From UMGS1225 sp034086705 (GTDB taxonomy: Bacteria; Bacillota; Clostridia; Oscillospirales; CAG-272): DNA of 37,150 nucleotides. Shown piece after piece: positions 31,204 through 37,150 of the stretch. Where the stretch lies: NCBI GenBank assembly GCA_034086705.1, contig JAXDZV010000004.1:1-37150 (forward strand), read 5' to 3'. The position numbers and the translations under genes were made by a program. The first letter of the stretch is position 1. Each line of letters starts with the position of its first letter. Under the pieces are notes generated by a model, which was not told the origin of the DNA, searched no databases, and worked only from the letters and a program-made list of their open reading frames with translations.

Positions 31204-32407
31204 AGCCCATATACCCCCTTACCGTGCGGAGACTTTGCAGGAAGCGGTCCGCATCGTCGAATGAATTATAAAATGCAAAGCTGACCCGCACACTGGCTGG
31301 CAGTGACAAATACGTATGCAGCGGTTGTGCGCAGTGGTGTCCGGCACGCACAGCAACGCCCCGGGAAGCCAGAATTTCCGCAACATCGTGCGGATGCACA
31401 TCTTTTACCGTGAATGACAGGATGCCGTGATGCGCGGCGGCATTTGCACTGCCCAGCACATGAACGCCGGGAATACGCTGCATTTGCGAAAGCGTATAGG
31501 CGCACAGCTCGTCTTCTATACGGCGAATTTCGGGAAATCCTATGCTGCGCACAAACGAAATCGCTGCAGCAAGGCCGGCTGCGCTGGCTACGTCTACTGT
31601 GCCGGCTTCAAATTTATGGGGTAACTCGGCAAAGGTTGCGCTCTTCTTTGAAACCGACTCAATCATTTCACCGCCGCGTAAAAACGGCGGCATAGATTCC
31701 AGCAGCGCTCGCTTGCCATACAAAACGCCGATGCCCATCGGCCCATATAGCTTGTGTGCGGAAAAAGCAAAAAAGTCAGCATCCAGCGCCCGCACGGAAA
31801 CGGGTAGGTGCGCCACACTTTGTGCACCGTCAACAACCAGCACTGCACCGAATTGATGCGCAAGATCGGCAATTTGCCGAATGGGATAGCACTGGCCGAA
31901 TACATTAGAAAGGTGCGTCAGGGCAACGATGCGTGTACGCGCGTCGATCTGTGCGCGAACAGATGCAAGGTCTATAGAGCCGTCCGGTGCGCAGGGAATG
32001 TAGCAAAGGCTTGCACCACGCATTTGGCAAACCATTTGCCAGGGCAGCAAATTGGAATGATGCTCTAAAACGGAAACAACAACCCGATCACCCGGTTTGA
32101 GCACGGAAAGACCGTAGCTGTAGGCGACAAGATTCAGACTTTCCGTGGTGTTGCGTGTAAAGATGATTTCGCGGCAATCTGTTGCGTCTAAAAACGTGCA
32201 TACGCTTTGCCGAGCTTGCTCTAATACTCGGGTGGCATGTATGCTCAGCGGATACAGCCCACGCAAGGGGTTGGCATTGGATTGCGCATAAAAATCCGAA
32301 ATGGCTTCTATAACACAGCGGGGCCGCTGTGCTGTCGCAGCATTGTCAAGATATGCAAGAGTCGGCTGCTGTAAAAGCAGGGGGAAATCTTTTTTATAAT
32401 TTTGCAT
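31190..32407 (-). CDS. sufS: Cysteine desulfurase SufS
   Basis: 405 residues. PLP enzyme of the NifS/SufS group: YLDNAATAQRP at the start, NTTESLNLVA, VSVLEHHSNLLPWQ with the His over PLP, VDGAQSVAHLPVSV with the Asp, and FAFSAHKLYGPMGIG with Lys219 binding PLP. The active-site Cys359 lies in RAGHHCAQPLH on the short loop typical of SufS (group II). It takes sulfur from cysteine, giving alanine and a persulfide passed to SufU. Start at 32407 has AAGGAGAGC before it and overlaps the end of sufD by 14 bases. Confidence 0.96.
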   Translation of the reverse strand: MQNYKKDFPLLLQQPTLAYLDNAATAQRPRCVIEAISDFYAQSNANPLRGLYPLSIHATRVLEQARQSVCTFLDATDCREIIFTRNTTESLNLVAYSYGLSVLKPGDRVVVSVLEHHSNLLPWQMVCQMRGASLCYIPCAPDGSIDLASVRAQIDARTRIVALTHLSNVFGQCYPIRQIADLAHQFGAVLVVDGAQSVAHLPVSVRALDADFFAFSAHKLYGPMGIGVLYGKRALLESMPPFLRGGEMIESVSKKSATFAELPHKFEAGTVDVASAAGLAAAISFVRSIGFPEIRRIEDELCAYTLSQMQRIPGVHVLGSANAAAHHGILSFTVKDVHPHDVAEILASRGVAVRAGHHCAQPLHTYLSLPASVRVSFAFYNSFDDADRFLQSLRTVRGYMGYGNE

Positions 32408-33332
32408 CGGGCTCTCCTTCTGGCGGCGCAGCATCTGTCAAGGCAGACAATACCGCTTGCGTAAAAATATCTTCCTGCGCGGCACGGAGCACTTGTTTGA
32501 TGCCGGCATGGCAAAGTAACTGCAGCGCGACAGCACGCGGAATCCCACGGCTGGCAAAAAAGAGCAGCATTTGCTCATCTGTCGTGCCGACGGTTGCCCC
32601 ATGACTTCCCTGCACGTTTTCCTCGGCACAAAGCAAAACGGGCACTGTTTTGCTGCAGGCGGAATCACTGAGCAACAAAACCGTTTCATGCTCCGAAGCG
32701 GCCGAATCCGTACAGCCCCGCTTGAAATCAATCGTACCGCGAAAGATTTTTTGTGCAGTGCCTGCCAAAGCGCCTGCTGCTTCGATGTTACAGTCGGTTT
32801 GCTTGCCGGACTGTATGACGGCAAAATTCATATCCAATGTTTGCGCCGCCGTGTACAAATAGCCGACTTGGGCTGCAAAAGCACTGCGATCGCCTTGCAA
32901 AAGGATGTGGGTATCTGTATAAACAGATCCGGCACCCAATAAAACTGTGTACAGCGAAAGGCGGGCGTTTTCCGCACAGCGAGCTGTGAGCGTTTGTACA
33001 AGGGAGGCATTACTTGCCGGGGCAAGGAGCTGCAGCACGCGTACGGAAGCGTTTTTTTCCAGAGTCAGAGAAAGGGTGAAACGAAGCGGAGCGCCCGGTG
33101 TACAGAAAAAACAAACCGTATGCTGTGTGTCGGGCTGTGCATGCAGCGTATATCGGCGAGTGGCGTAGGGAGGGTCGTTTTTTATTTGTACAGACAGCAA
33201 CCCAGCCTCTTGCGTGCGCAGGATCCGGCGAAAAACGGGCGCGCTGTCATCCCAAGGCAGCGTTGTCTGGTTGACTTGCAGACGTTGCCAGGTGGGACAG
33301 GGCATGCGGTTGACAGTGATGGTTTGTTGCAT
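32394..33332 (-). CDS. sufD: Fe-S cluster assembly protein SufD
   Basis: 312 residues, shorter than the usual 350-430. The N-terminal part is reduced and divergent (MQQTITVNRMPCPTWQRLQV), while the beta-helix core and the C-terminal block are clear: NIEAAGALAGTAQKIFRGTI, TDSAASEHETVLLLSDSACS, CAEENVQGSHGATVGTTDEQ and FFASRGIPRAVALQLLCHAG. SufD pairs with SufB in the SufBC2D scaffold and its conserved His in the GSHGA segment contributes to the cluster site. It follows sufB by 10 bases with GGAGGGAGC as ribosome site, and its end overlaps sufS. Confidence 0.92.
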   Translation of the reverse strand: MQQTITVNRMPCPTWQRLQVNQTTLPWDDSAPVFRRILRTQEAGLLSVQIKNDPPYATRRYTLHAQPDTQHTVCFFCTPGAPLRFTLSLTLEKNASVRVLQLLAPASNASLVQTLTARCAENARLSLYTVLLGAGSVYTDTHILLQGDRSAFAAQVGYLYTAAQTLDMNFAVIQSGKQTDCNIEAAGALAGTAQKIFRGTIDFKRGCTDSAASEHETVLLLSDSACSKTVPVLLCAEENVQGSHGATVGTTDEQMLLFFASRGIPRAVALQLLCHAGIKQVLRAAQEDIFTQAVLSALTDAAPPEGEPDAKL

Positions 33333-33342
33333 AGCTCCCTCC

Positions 33343-34749
33343 TTATCCGATCGCGCCCTGCATTTCCAGGTGGATCAGGTTGTTCATTTCCACGGCGTAT
33401 TCCAGAGGCAGTTCTTTGCTGACCGGATTGACAAATCCGGTGACAACGGTGGCTCTCGCTTCCTCTTCCCGCAGTCCGCGGCTCATCAAATAAAATACTG
33501 TTTGTGCGGGGATACTGCCGATTTTTGCTTCATGACCGACAGCGGCGTCTGCAGAGCGGATATCCAACACGGGAAGCGTGTCCGAGCGGGAGCGGTCATC
33601 CAGCATCAGCGACTGGCAGTTTACGGTGGACCTTGCAGCCTGCGCCTGTGCTGCAACTTCCACGCTGCTGCGAAACGTGCTGACACCTCCGTCTTTGCTG
33701 ATAGAACGGGCGTTGAGCACGGAGCAGGTATGCTTGCCCAAGTGTTTTACCTGTGCACCTGTGTCTAGGGTCTGTCCGTTGCCGGCAAAGGTGACACCGG
33801 TATATTCCATACGGGCGCGGTCACCGCGCAGAATGCTCATAGGATATAAACACCCCACATGAGACCCAAAAGAGCCGCTGATCCATTCAATCACACCGTC
33901 TTGCTCGACCAGGGCGCGCTTTGTGTTCAGATTATACATGTTTTTTGACCAGTTTTCGATGGTAGAATAGCGCAGGTGCGCGCCTTTGCCGACATACAGT
34001 TCCACGCAGCCAGCATGCAAATTAGCCACGTTATATTTCGGTGCGGAGCACCCCTCAATAAAGTGCAGCGAGGCATTCTGCTCCAAGATGATCAGGGTAT
34101 GTTCAAATTGCCCGGCACCTTTGGCATTGAGTCGGAAATAAGATTGCAACGGAATCTGCAAACGAACTCCTTTGGGGACATAGACAAAAGACCCACCCGA
34201 CCAGACAGCACCGTGCAGAGCGGCAAATTTATGATCTTGCGGAGGGACCAGCCTCATAAAATGCGAGCGAACCAGCTCTGCATACGGCCCGTGTAGTGCA
34301 CTTTCCATATCCGTATATATAACGCCTTGCGCCGCTGCCTCTTCTTTGATATTGTGGTAGACCAGTTCAGAATCATATTGTGCACCGACGCCGGCAAGGG
34401 AAGCCTGCTCCGCCTGCGGAATGCCAAGGCGGGTAAATGTATCTTTAATGTCCTGCGGGACGGCTTGCCAAGTGTTTTTCATTGCACTTGCAGGGCGGAC
34501 ATAAGAGCAAATCCTCTCCATATGCAGGCCCCGCAGGGAAGGCCCCCAGGCAGGTAGCGGCATGGATTGATACAGCTTCAATGCATGTAGGCGAAATGCA
34601 CGCATCCAGTCCGGATCGTTTTTTTCGCGGGATATCTCTTCCACAATTTCTGGCGTCAACCCTTCTTGTGCACGAAAGGCGGCGTGCTCTTTGTCGCGGA
34701 TATCATAAATACTGCGGTCTGGGGCATTGATTTTGATTTTTTGTGTCAT
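33343..34749 (-). CDS. sufB: Fe-S cluster assembly protein SufB
   Basis: 468 residues, normal length. Recognised blocks include the SufB-specific IPQAEQASLAGVGAQYDSEL, the region VWSGGSFVYVPKGVRLQIPL, INLHAGCVELYVGKGAHLRYS-like core, MYNLNTKRALVEQDGVIEWI, GSFGSHVGCLYPMSILRGDR and the C-terminal SVRH-like part GHEAKIGSIPAQTVFYLMSR. SufB is the scaffold subunit on which the cluster forms in the SufBC2D complex. It begins 3 bases after sufC. Acidic or Cys ligands beyond the family blocks were not checked one by one. Confidence 0.95.
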   Translation of the reverse strand: MTQKIKINAPDRSIYDIRDKEHAAFRAQEGLTPEIVEEISREKNDPDWMRAFRLHALKLYQSMPLPAWGPSLRGLHMERICSYVRPASAMKNTWQAVPQDIKDTFTRLGIPQAEQASLAGVGAQYDSELVYHNIKEEAAAQGVIYTDMESALHGPYAELVRSHFMRLVPPQDHKFAALHGAVWSGGSFVYVPKGVRLQIPLQSYFRLNAKGAGQFEHTLIILEQNASLHFIEGCSAPKYNVANLHAGCVELYVGKGAHLRYSTIENWSKNMYNLNTKRALVEQDGVIEWISGSFGSHVGCLYPMSILRGDRARMEYTGVTFAGNGQTLDTGAQVKHLGKHTCSVLNARSISKDGGVSTFRSSVEVAAQAQAARSTVNCQSLMLDDRSRSDTLPVLDIRSADAAVGHEAKIGSIPAQTVFYLMSRGLREEEARATVVTGFVNPVSKELPLEYAVEMNNLIHLEMQGAIG

Positions 34750-34752
34750 TTT

Positions 34753-35517
34753 TCATGCCTCGCTTGGTAGAGCATTTGTTGCGGCTGCAAAGCCATGCGC
34801 GTTGATTCGGTCGACCAGGGAAGCGTCTCCGCGCTGTACAATGACGCCGTTTTCCATAACATGCGCACAGGTAATATCAAGTGCTTGCAAAATCCTGGTT
34901 GCATGCGTAATGATTAGCAAAGAGCCGTGGGTATTTGCACGGAAAAGCCGAATTCCCTCAGAAACAGTGCGAACGGCATCTACATCCAGCCCGGAGTCTG
35001 TTTCGTCTAAAATAGCCAACTTGGGCGCAAGCATAAGCAACTGCAATATCTCTGCTTTCTTTTTTTCACCGCCGGAAAACCCGACGTTTAATTCCCGCTC
35101 GGCGTAAGAGAAATCCATTTGTAAAAGTGCCATGGTTTGTTGCAGCTTTTCTTTGAAGTCCCGCAGGCGCATCCGCTCGCCCGTTTTTTGCGCGAGTGCA
35201 GTATGTAAAAAAGTGCTCAGTGTGACTCCGGGAATTGCCGGGGGATCCTGAAAAGAGAGAAACAGGCCACGTTGTGCCCGCTGATGAACGGGAAGCTTTG
35301 TAATATCTTCGCCCGCAAAACGAATGGTGCCGGCGGTTATGGCATAGGCGGGATCTCCCAGCAGGGCGTGACCGAGTGTAGATTTTCCCGTGCCGTTCGG
35401 CCCCATAAGCACGTGTGTTTCGTCGCAGCCGATTGTCAAATCAACACCGCGCAAAATTTCTTTTTCGCCGGCGCTGACATGCAGGCCGCTGACGGACAGC
35501 AAAGGTGTATGATCCAT
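34753..35517 (-). CDS. sufC: Fe-S assembly ATPase SufC
   Basis: 254 residues, an ABC-type ATPase without membrane parts. Walker A is GPNGTGKS (39-46), the Q-loop is SFQDPPAIPGV (88-98), the signature is GFSGGEKKKAEI (146-157), Walker B is LAILDETDSGLD (168-178), and the H-loop is LIITHATRI. The sequence ETDSGLDVDA is the usual SufC variant. ATP hydrolysis drives the structural change of SufBC2D that exposes the cluster site. The start ATG shares one base with the stop of the Rrf2 regulator gene (TAATG), so it is translated with it. Confidence 0.96.
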   Translation of the reverse strand: MDHTPLLSVSGLHVSAGEKEILRGVDLTIGCDETHVLMGPNGTGKSTLGHALLGDPAYAITAGTIRFAGEDITKLPVHQRAQRGLFLSFQDPPAIPGVTLSTFLHTALAQKTGERMRLRDFKEKLQQTMALLQMDFSYAERELNVGFSGGEKKKAEILQLLMLAPKLAILDETDSGLDVDAVRTVSEGIRLFRANTHGSLLIITHATRILQALDITCAHVMENGVIVQRGDASLVDRINAHGFAAATNALPSEA

Positions 35518-35969
35518 TAGAGTATGTCTCCTTTTTTGTAAGTATCATTTTTTTCAGGCAGGGAAGAGGAAAGAAGAAGTTGCGCAAGGGTATATTTCTC
35601 TAAATAATCGTCGATTTGTGCGGCGAGCCCCTGCCAGAAAGTGTGGGTTTCACATAGGCAATTGCGGTTGCACGCAGGTTCTTTTGCTGCAAAGCAACAA
35701 ACCGTTGTCAGCGGGCCCTGTGCTGCGCGCAGAATTTCTCCTGCGGTATATGCCGACGCCGGGCGCAGAAGACAGTATCCGCCGTCTTTGCCTGCTGAAC
35801 TTTGCACCAAAGATGCTTTGCACAGTGATGTCATGATGCTTTCCAGATATTTGCGAGAGAGGTTCTGCCGTTCTGCCAGTGTGCGCAGGGAGACAGTAAC
35901 TCCCGCCGGTTGCCGTGCAAGCTCCAGCATGATGCGCAGCGCGTAGCTGCCTTTTGAGGAAATGAGCAT
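35517..35969 (-). CDS. Rrf2 family regulator of the suf operon
   Basis: 150 residues. A winged helix-turn-helix (MLISSKGSYALRIMLELARQ, SLRTLAERQNLSRKYLESIM, GKDGGYCLLRP) is followed by a Cys-rich segment, residues 91-106, with Cys91, 92, 100, 104 and 106. IscR uses three Cys of this loop to bind a [2Fe-2S] cluster; spacing here differs but the position is the same, so cluster sensing is likely. Start at 35969 has GGAGGCAACGTGAG before it; the frame is open further but lacks a site. It is the first gene of the suf unit and lies next to two palindromes at 35991-36045, which points to autoregulation and Fe-S feedback. Confidence 0.9.
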   Translation of the reverse strand: MLISSKGSYALRIMLELARQPAGVTVSLRTLAERQNLSRKYLESIMTSLCKASLVQSSAGKDGGYCLLRPASAYTAGEILRAAQGPLTTVCCFAAKEPACNRNCLCETHTFWQGLAAQIDDYLEKYTLAQLLLSSSLPEKNDTYKKGDIL

Positions 35970-35990
35970 CTCACGTTGCCTCCGATTGTA

Positions 35991-36009
35991 ACCTATATTA
36001 TCGGTAGGT
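35991..36009. promoter_or_regulatory. Operator candidate 2, ACCTA-N9-TAGGT
   Basis: Inverted repeat ACCTA (35991-35995) and TAGGT (36005-36009) with nine bases between. It lies directly downstream of the -10 of the suf promoter. It shares the CCTA-N9-TAGG core with operator 1. Confidence 0.65.
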
Positions 36010-36037
36010 ATTATACCATAAATTCCTACATTGTCAA
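36010..36037 (-). promoter_or_regulatory. Promoter of the suf operon
   Basis: On the minus strand a perfect TTGACA (36037-36032), a 16-base spacer and a perfect TATAAT (36015-36010), 40 bases before the Rrf2 start. Both boxes are framed by the palindromes. Confidence 0.85.
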
Positions 36038-36045
36038 TAGGAATT
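36021..36045. promoter_or_regulatory. Operator candidate 1, AATTCCTA-N9-TAGGAATT
   Basis: Perfect 8-bp arms at 36021-36028 and 36038-36045 around a nine-base centre that contains most of the -35 box. Binding here would block RNA polymerase. Confidence 0.75.
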
Positions 36046-36150
36046 CGAAAAGAAATCTCTGCAAATTTTTGGATGTCCGACCGATGCTGCGCAAAAAGGC
36101 AGCCGCGGGTAGGGGCGCCCGGCATACCAGGATGGCGGGCGTTTGTATAG

Positions 36151-36178
36151 ACAAAAAACACGCTTTATTGCAGCGTGT
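36151..36178 (-). terminator. Leftward intrinsic terminator
   Basis: ACACGC (36158-36163) and GCGTGT (36173-36178) pair; on the minus strand the stem is followed by a T-run (positions 36157-36152). It ends a leftward transcript coming from the right, not the suf operon. Confidence 0.7.
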
Positions 36179-36292
36179 CCGTAAGGCGTATTGCACCGTG
36201 GTTCCCAAAGCAGCAGAAAACCGCAGGGAGCTAATCATACCGGTGATGACAAAGCGAAGCGGAATGCCGAAACCCAAATGAAACGGATGTAA
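36179..36292 (-). other. Possible 3' part of a structured RNA or decayed gene
   Basis: The minus strand leads into the terminator at 36151-36178, but no gene with a start and ribosome site is found. Stretches such as CCCTGCGGTTTTCTGCTG and GGGAACCACGG could form internal stems. A small RNA (6S-like, for example) truncated at the G-run junction is one option; I do not recognise it. A stop-free frame exists on this strand but resembles no family. Confidence 0.25.
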
Positions 36293-37011
36293 AGCGGGGG
36301 GGGCGAGTATGACGCCGCGGCTGTGATCGTCTCCGGCTCCGTCACAACGGACGGCGTGGGCGACTATACCGGCGCCCTGACCATCACCGGCCCCGAATGG
36401 ACGCTCTGGCATCTGCTCAGCGAGGGCGCGTTCGTGCAGCAGGTGGACGCCGGCGCGGACGGCTGGACGGTGGACGATACGGTCTGGGGACTGCTCATGA
36501 CGCAGGCCGCCGAGCTGGCGGACGATGCGGCGGCGGGCTATGCCGTCTATGTCGTGCCCGCGTCCATCGACGAGTTCGGAAACTATTACATCGACTGGAA
36601 GAATCTGGAGACGGCGGATATGTGCTTCACCAACACCTACACCGCCCATGCCTATGCGCTGAACCACGGCGCGGACGGCCACTGGGACGAGTGTGACTGC
36701 GGCGACAAGAAGAATGAGGAACCGCACGAGTTTGGCGACTGGAAGGTGACCAAAGAAGCCGCCGAGACCGCCGTGGGCGAGAAGGAACACACCTGCACGG
36801 TCTGCGGCTATGCCGAGAAGGCGGAGATCGCCGAGCTGCCCGCCACGACGGACTCGACGAAACCCGACACGAAACCCGATATGAAGCCCGGCACAGACAC
36901 CCCGGCGACCGGCGACAACAGCCATATGGCCTTGTGGATTGCACTTCTCTTTATAGCGGAGCAGGCGTAATCGGAACAACGGTTTACGGTAAGAAGAAAA
37001 GAGCGAAATAA
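36293..37011 (+). pseudogene. Sortase-anchored surface protein fragment, 5'-truncated and frameshifted
   Basis: Entered at a run of eight G (36296-36303) after an in-frame TAA at 36290. It encodes SpaA-like sequence (TGALTITGPEWTLWHLLSEG, then CFTNTYTA), a Cys-pair repeat with CDCGDKK and HTCTVCGYAEKAEIAELP, a Lys/Asp/Pro-rich stalk, and the sorting signal TPATGDNS with a membrane span. The frame breaks near 36952: the present frame stops at 36970, while one added base would continue SGAGVIGTTVYGKKKRAK to a stop at 37011, a proper charged tail. It therefore looks like a cell-wall protein with a one-base deletion. It is clearly more GC-rich than the rest of the window. No signal peptide is present because the 5' part is missing. 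A terminator follows. Confidence 0.75.
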
Positions 37012-37045
37012 ACTCATATAAGTGTGCTTAAAACACTTACAAAAG

Positions 37046-37090
37046 TCCCTCCTGTCAGGAATTTCACTGACAGGAGGGATTTCTTTCTGC
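37046..37090 (+). terminator. Terminator after the surface protein fragment
   Basis: TCCCTCCTGTCA (37046-37057) and TGACAGGAGGGA (37068-37079) form a 12-bp perfect stem, followed by TTTCTTTCTG. The last 60 bases of the window hold nothing recognisable. Confidence 0.85.
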
Positions 37091-37150
37091 TCTCAAATGG
37101 GGCAGCCCCAAAGGATGTATAAGGGAAAATACATAAGGTTTGAGAATTAC

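Noticed and set aside
36026..36979. 317-residue minus-strand frame opposite the surface protein
   Set aside because: It is the GC-rich antisense of a recognisable sortase substrate and runs across the suf promoter and a terminator.
1..37150. tRNA, rRNA genes and CRISPR arrays
   Set aside because: No cloverleaf with a TTCGA-type T loop and CCA end, no rRNA core sequence and no regularly spaced direct repeats were seen by eye.

Overview
The window looks like chromosomal DNA of a Gram-positive anaerobe of the class Clostridia, probably of the Oscillospiraceae/Ruminococcaceae type. The evidence is the PduL / NifU-like / GGGtGRT gene trio, a Clostridia-style Rrf2-sufCBDSU operon, MalY next to DUF3737, AGGAGG-type ribosome binding sites, and close-to-consensus SigA promoters with 16-17 bp spacers. 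The taxonomic placement is inferred from gene content; no rRNA or tRNA gene was found.

Layout. 1-1366: end of a uracil permease gene and a convergent TepA/ClpP-like protease gene sharing one terminator. 1439-3848: an operon for PduL phosphotransacylase, an IscU/NifU-like protein and a GGGtGRT-family protein. 3849-6683: a visibly AT-richer accretion zone. It holds a resolvase C-terminal remnant, a lipoprotein gene with a long structured leader, two extra copies of the GGGtGRT gene 3' end, and a tyrosine-integrase remnant joined to a large-serine-recombinase remnant. This looks like repeated integration at the 3' end of the GGGtGRT gene followed by decay. 6789-9959: an orphan ParB gene and a lone L-fucose isomerase gene with a palindromic operator candidate. 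10046-10510 is gene-poor.

10752-12090: HAD-IIA phosphatase and MscL, translationally linked. 12171-14543: a three-gene glycolipid-type operon (CrtO-like acyltransferase, MGDG-synthase-type glycosyltransferase, GT2). 14689-21835: a rightward transcription unit starting with a BrxD-like ATPase and an Lhr-like helicase without other BREX genes, followed by an acetyltransferase, a small membrane protein, rbfA, nrnA and truB. 21846-24832: the complete proline pathway proB-proA-proC with promoter and terminator. 24855-27557: an MBOAT acyltransferase and DHHW protein pair, probably for O-acylation of an exported polymer. 27721-30680: a SAM methyltransferase, then DUF3737 overlapping a MalY-type aminotransferase.

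30763-36045: the SUF iron-sulfur assembly operon, transcribed leftward from a promoter carrying two CCTA-N9-TAGG palindromes next to its Rrf2 regulator gene. 36151-36292 ends in a leftward terminator and may hold a structured RNA. 36293-37011 is a GC-rich, 5'-truncated and frameshifted sortase-anchored surface protein fragment entered across a run of eight G.

The strongest candidates for undescribed biology are the GGGtGRT gene 3' end acting as a repeated integration site, the unexplained PduL/NifU-like/GGGtGRT operon in a genome that also has SUF, and the orphan BrxD-helicase module.
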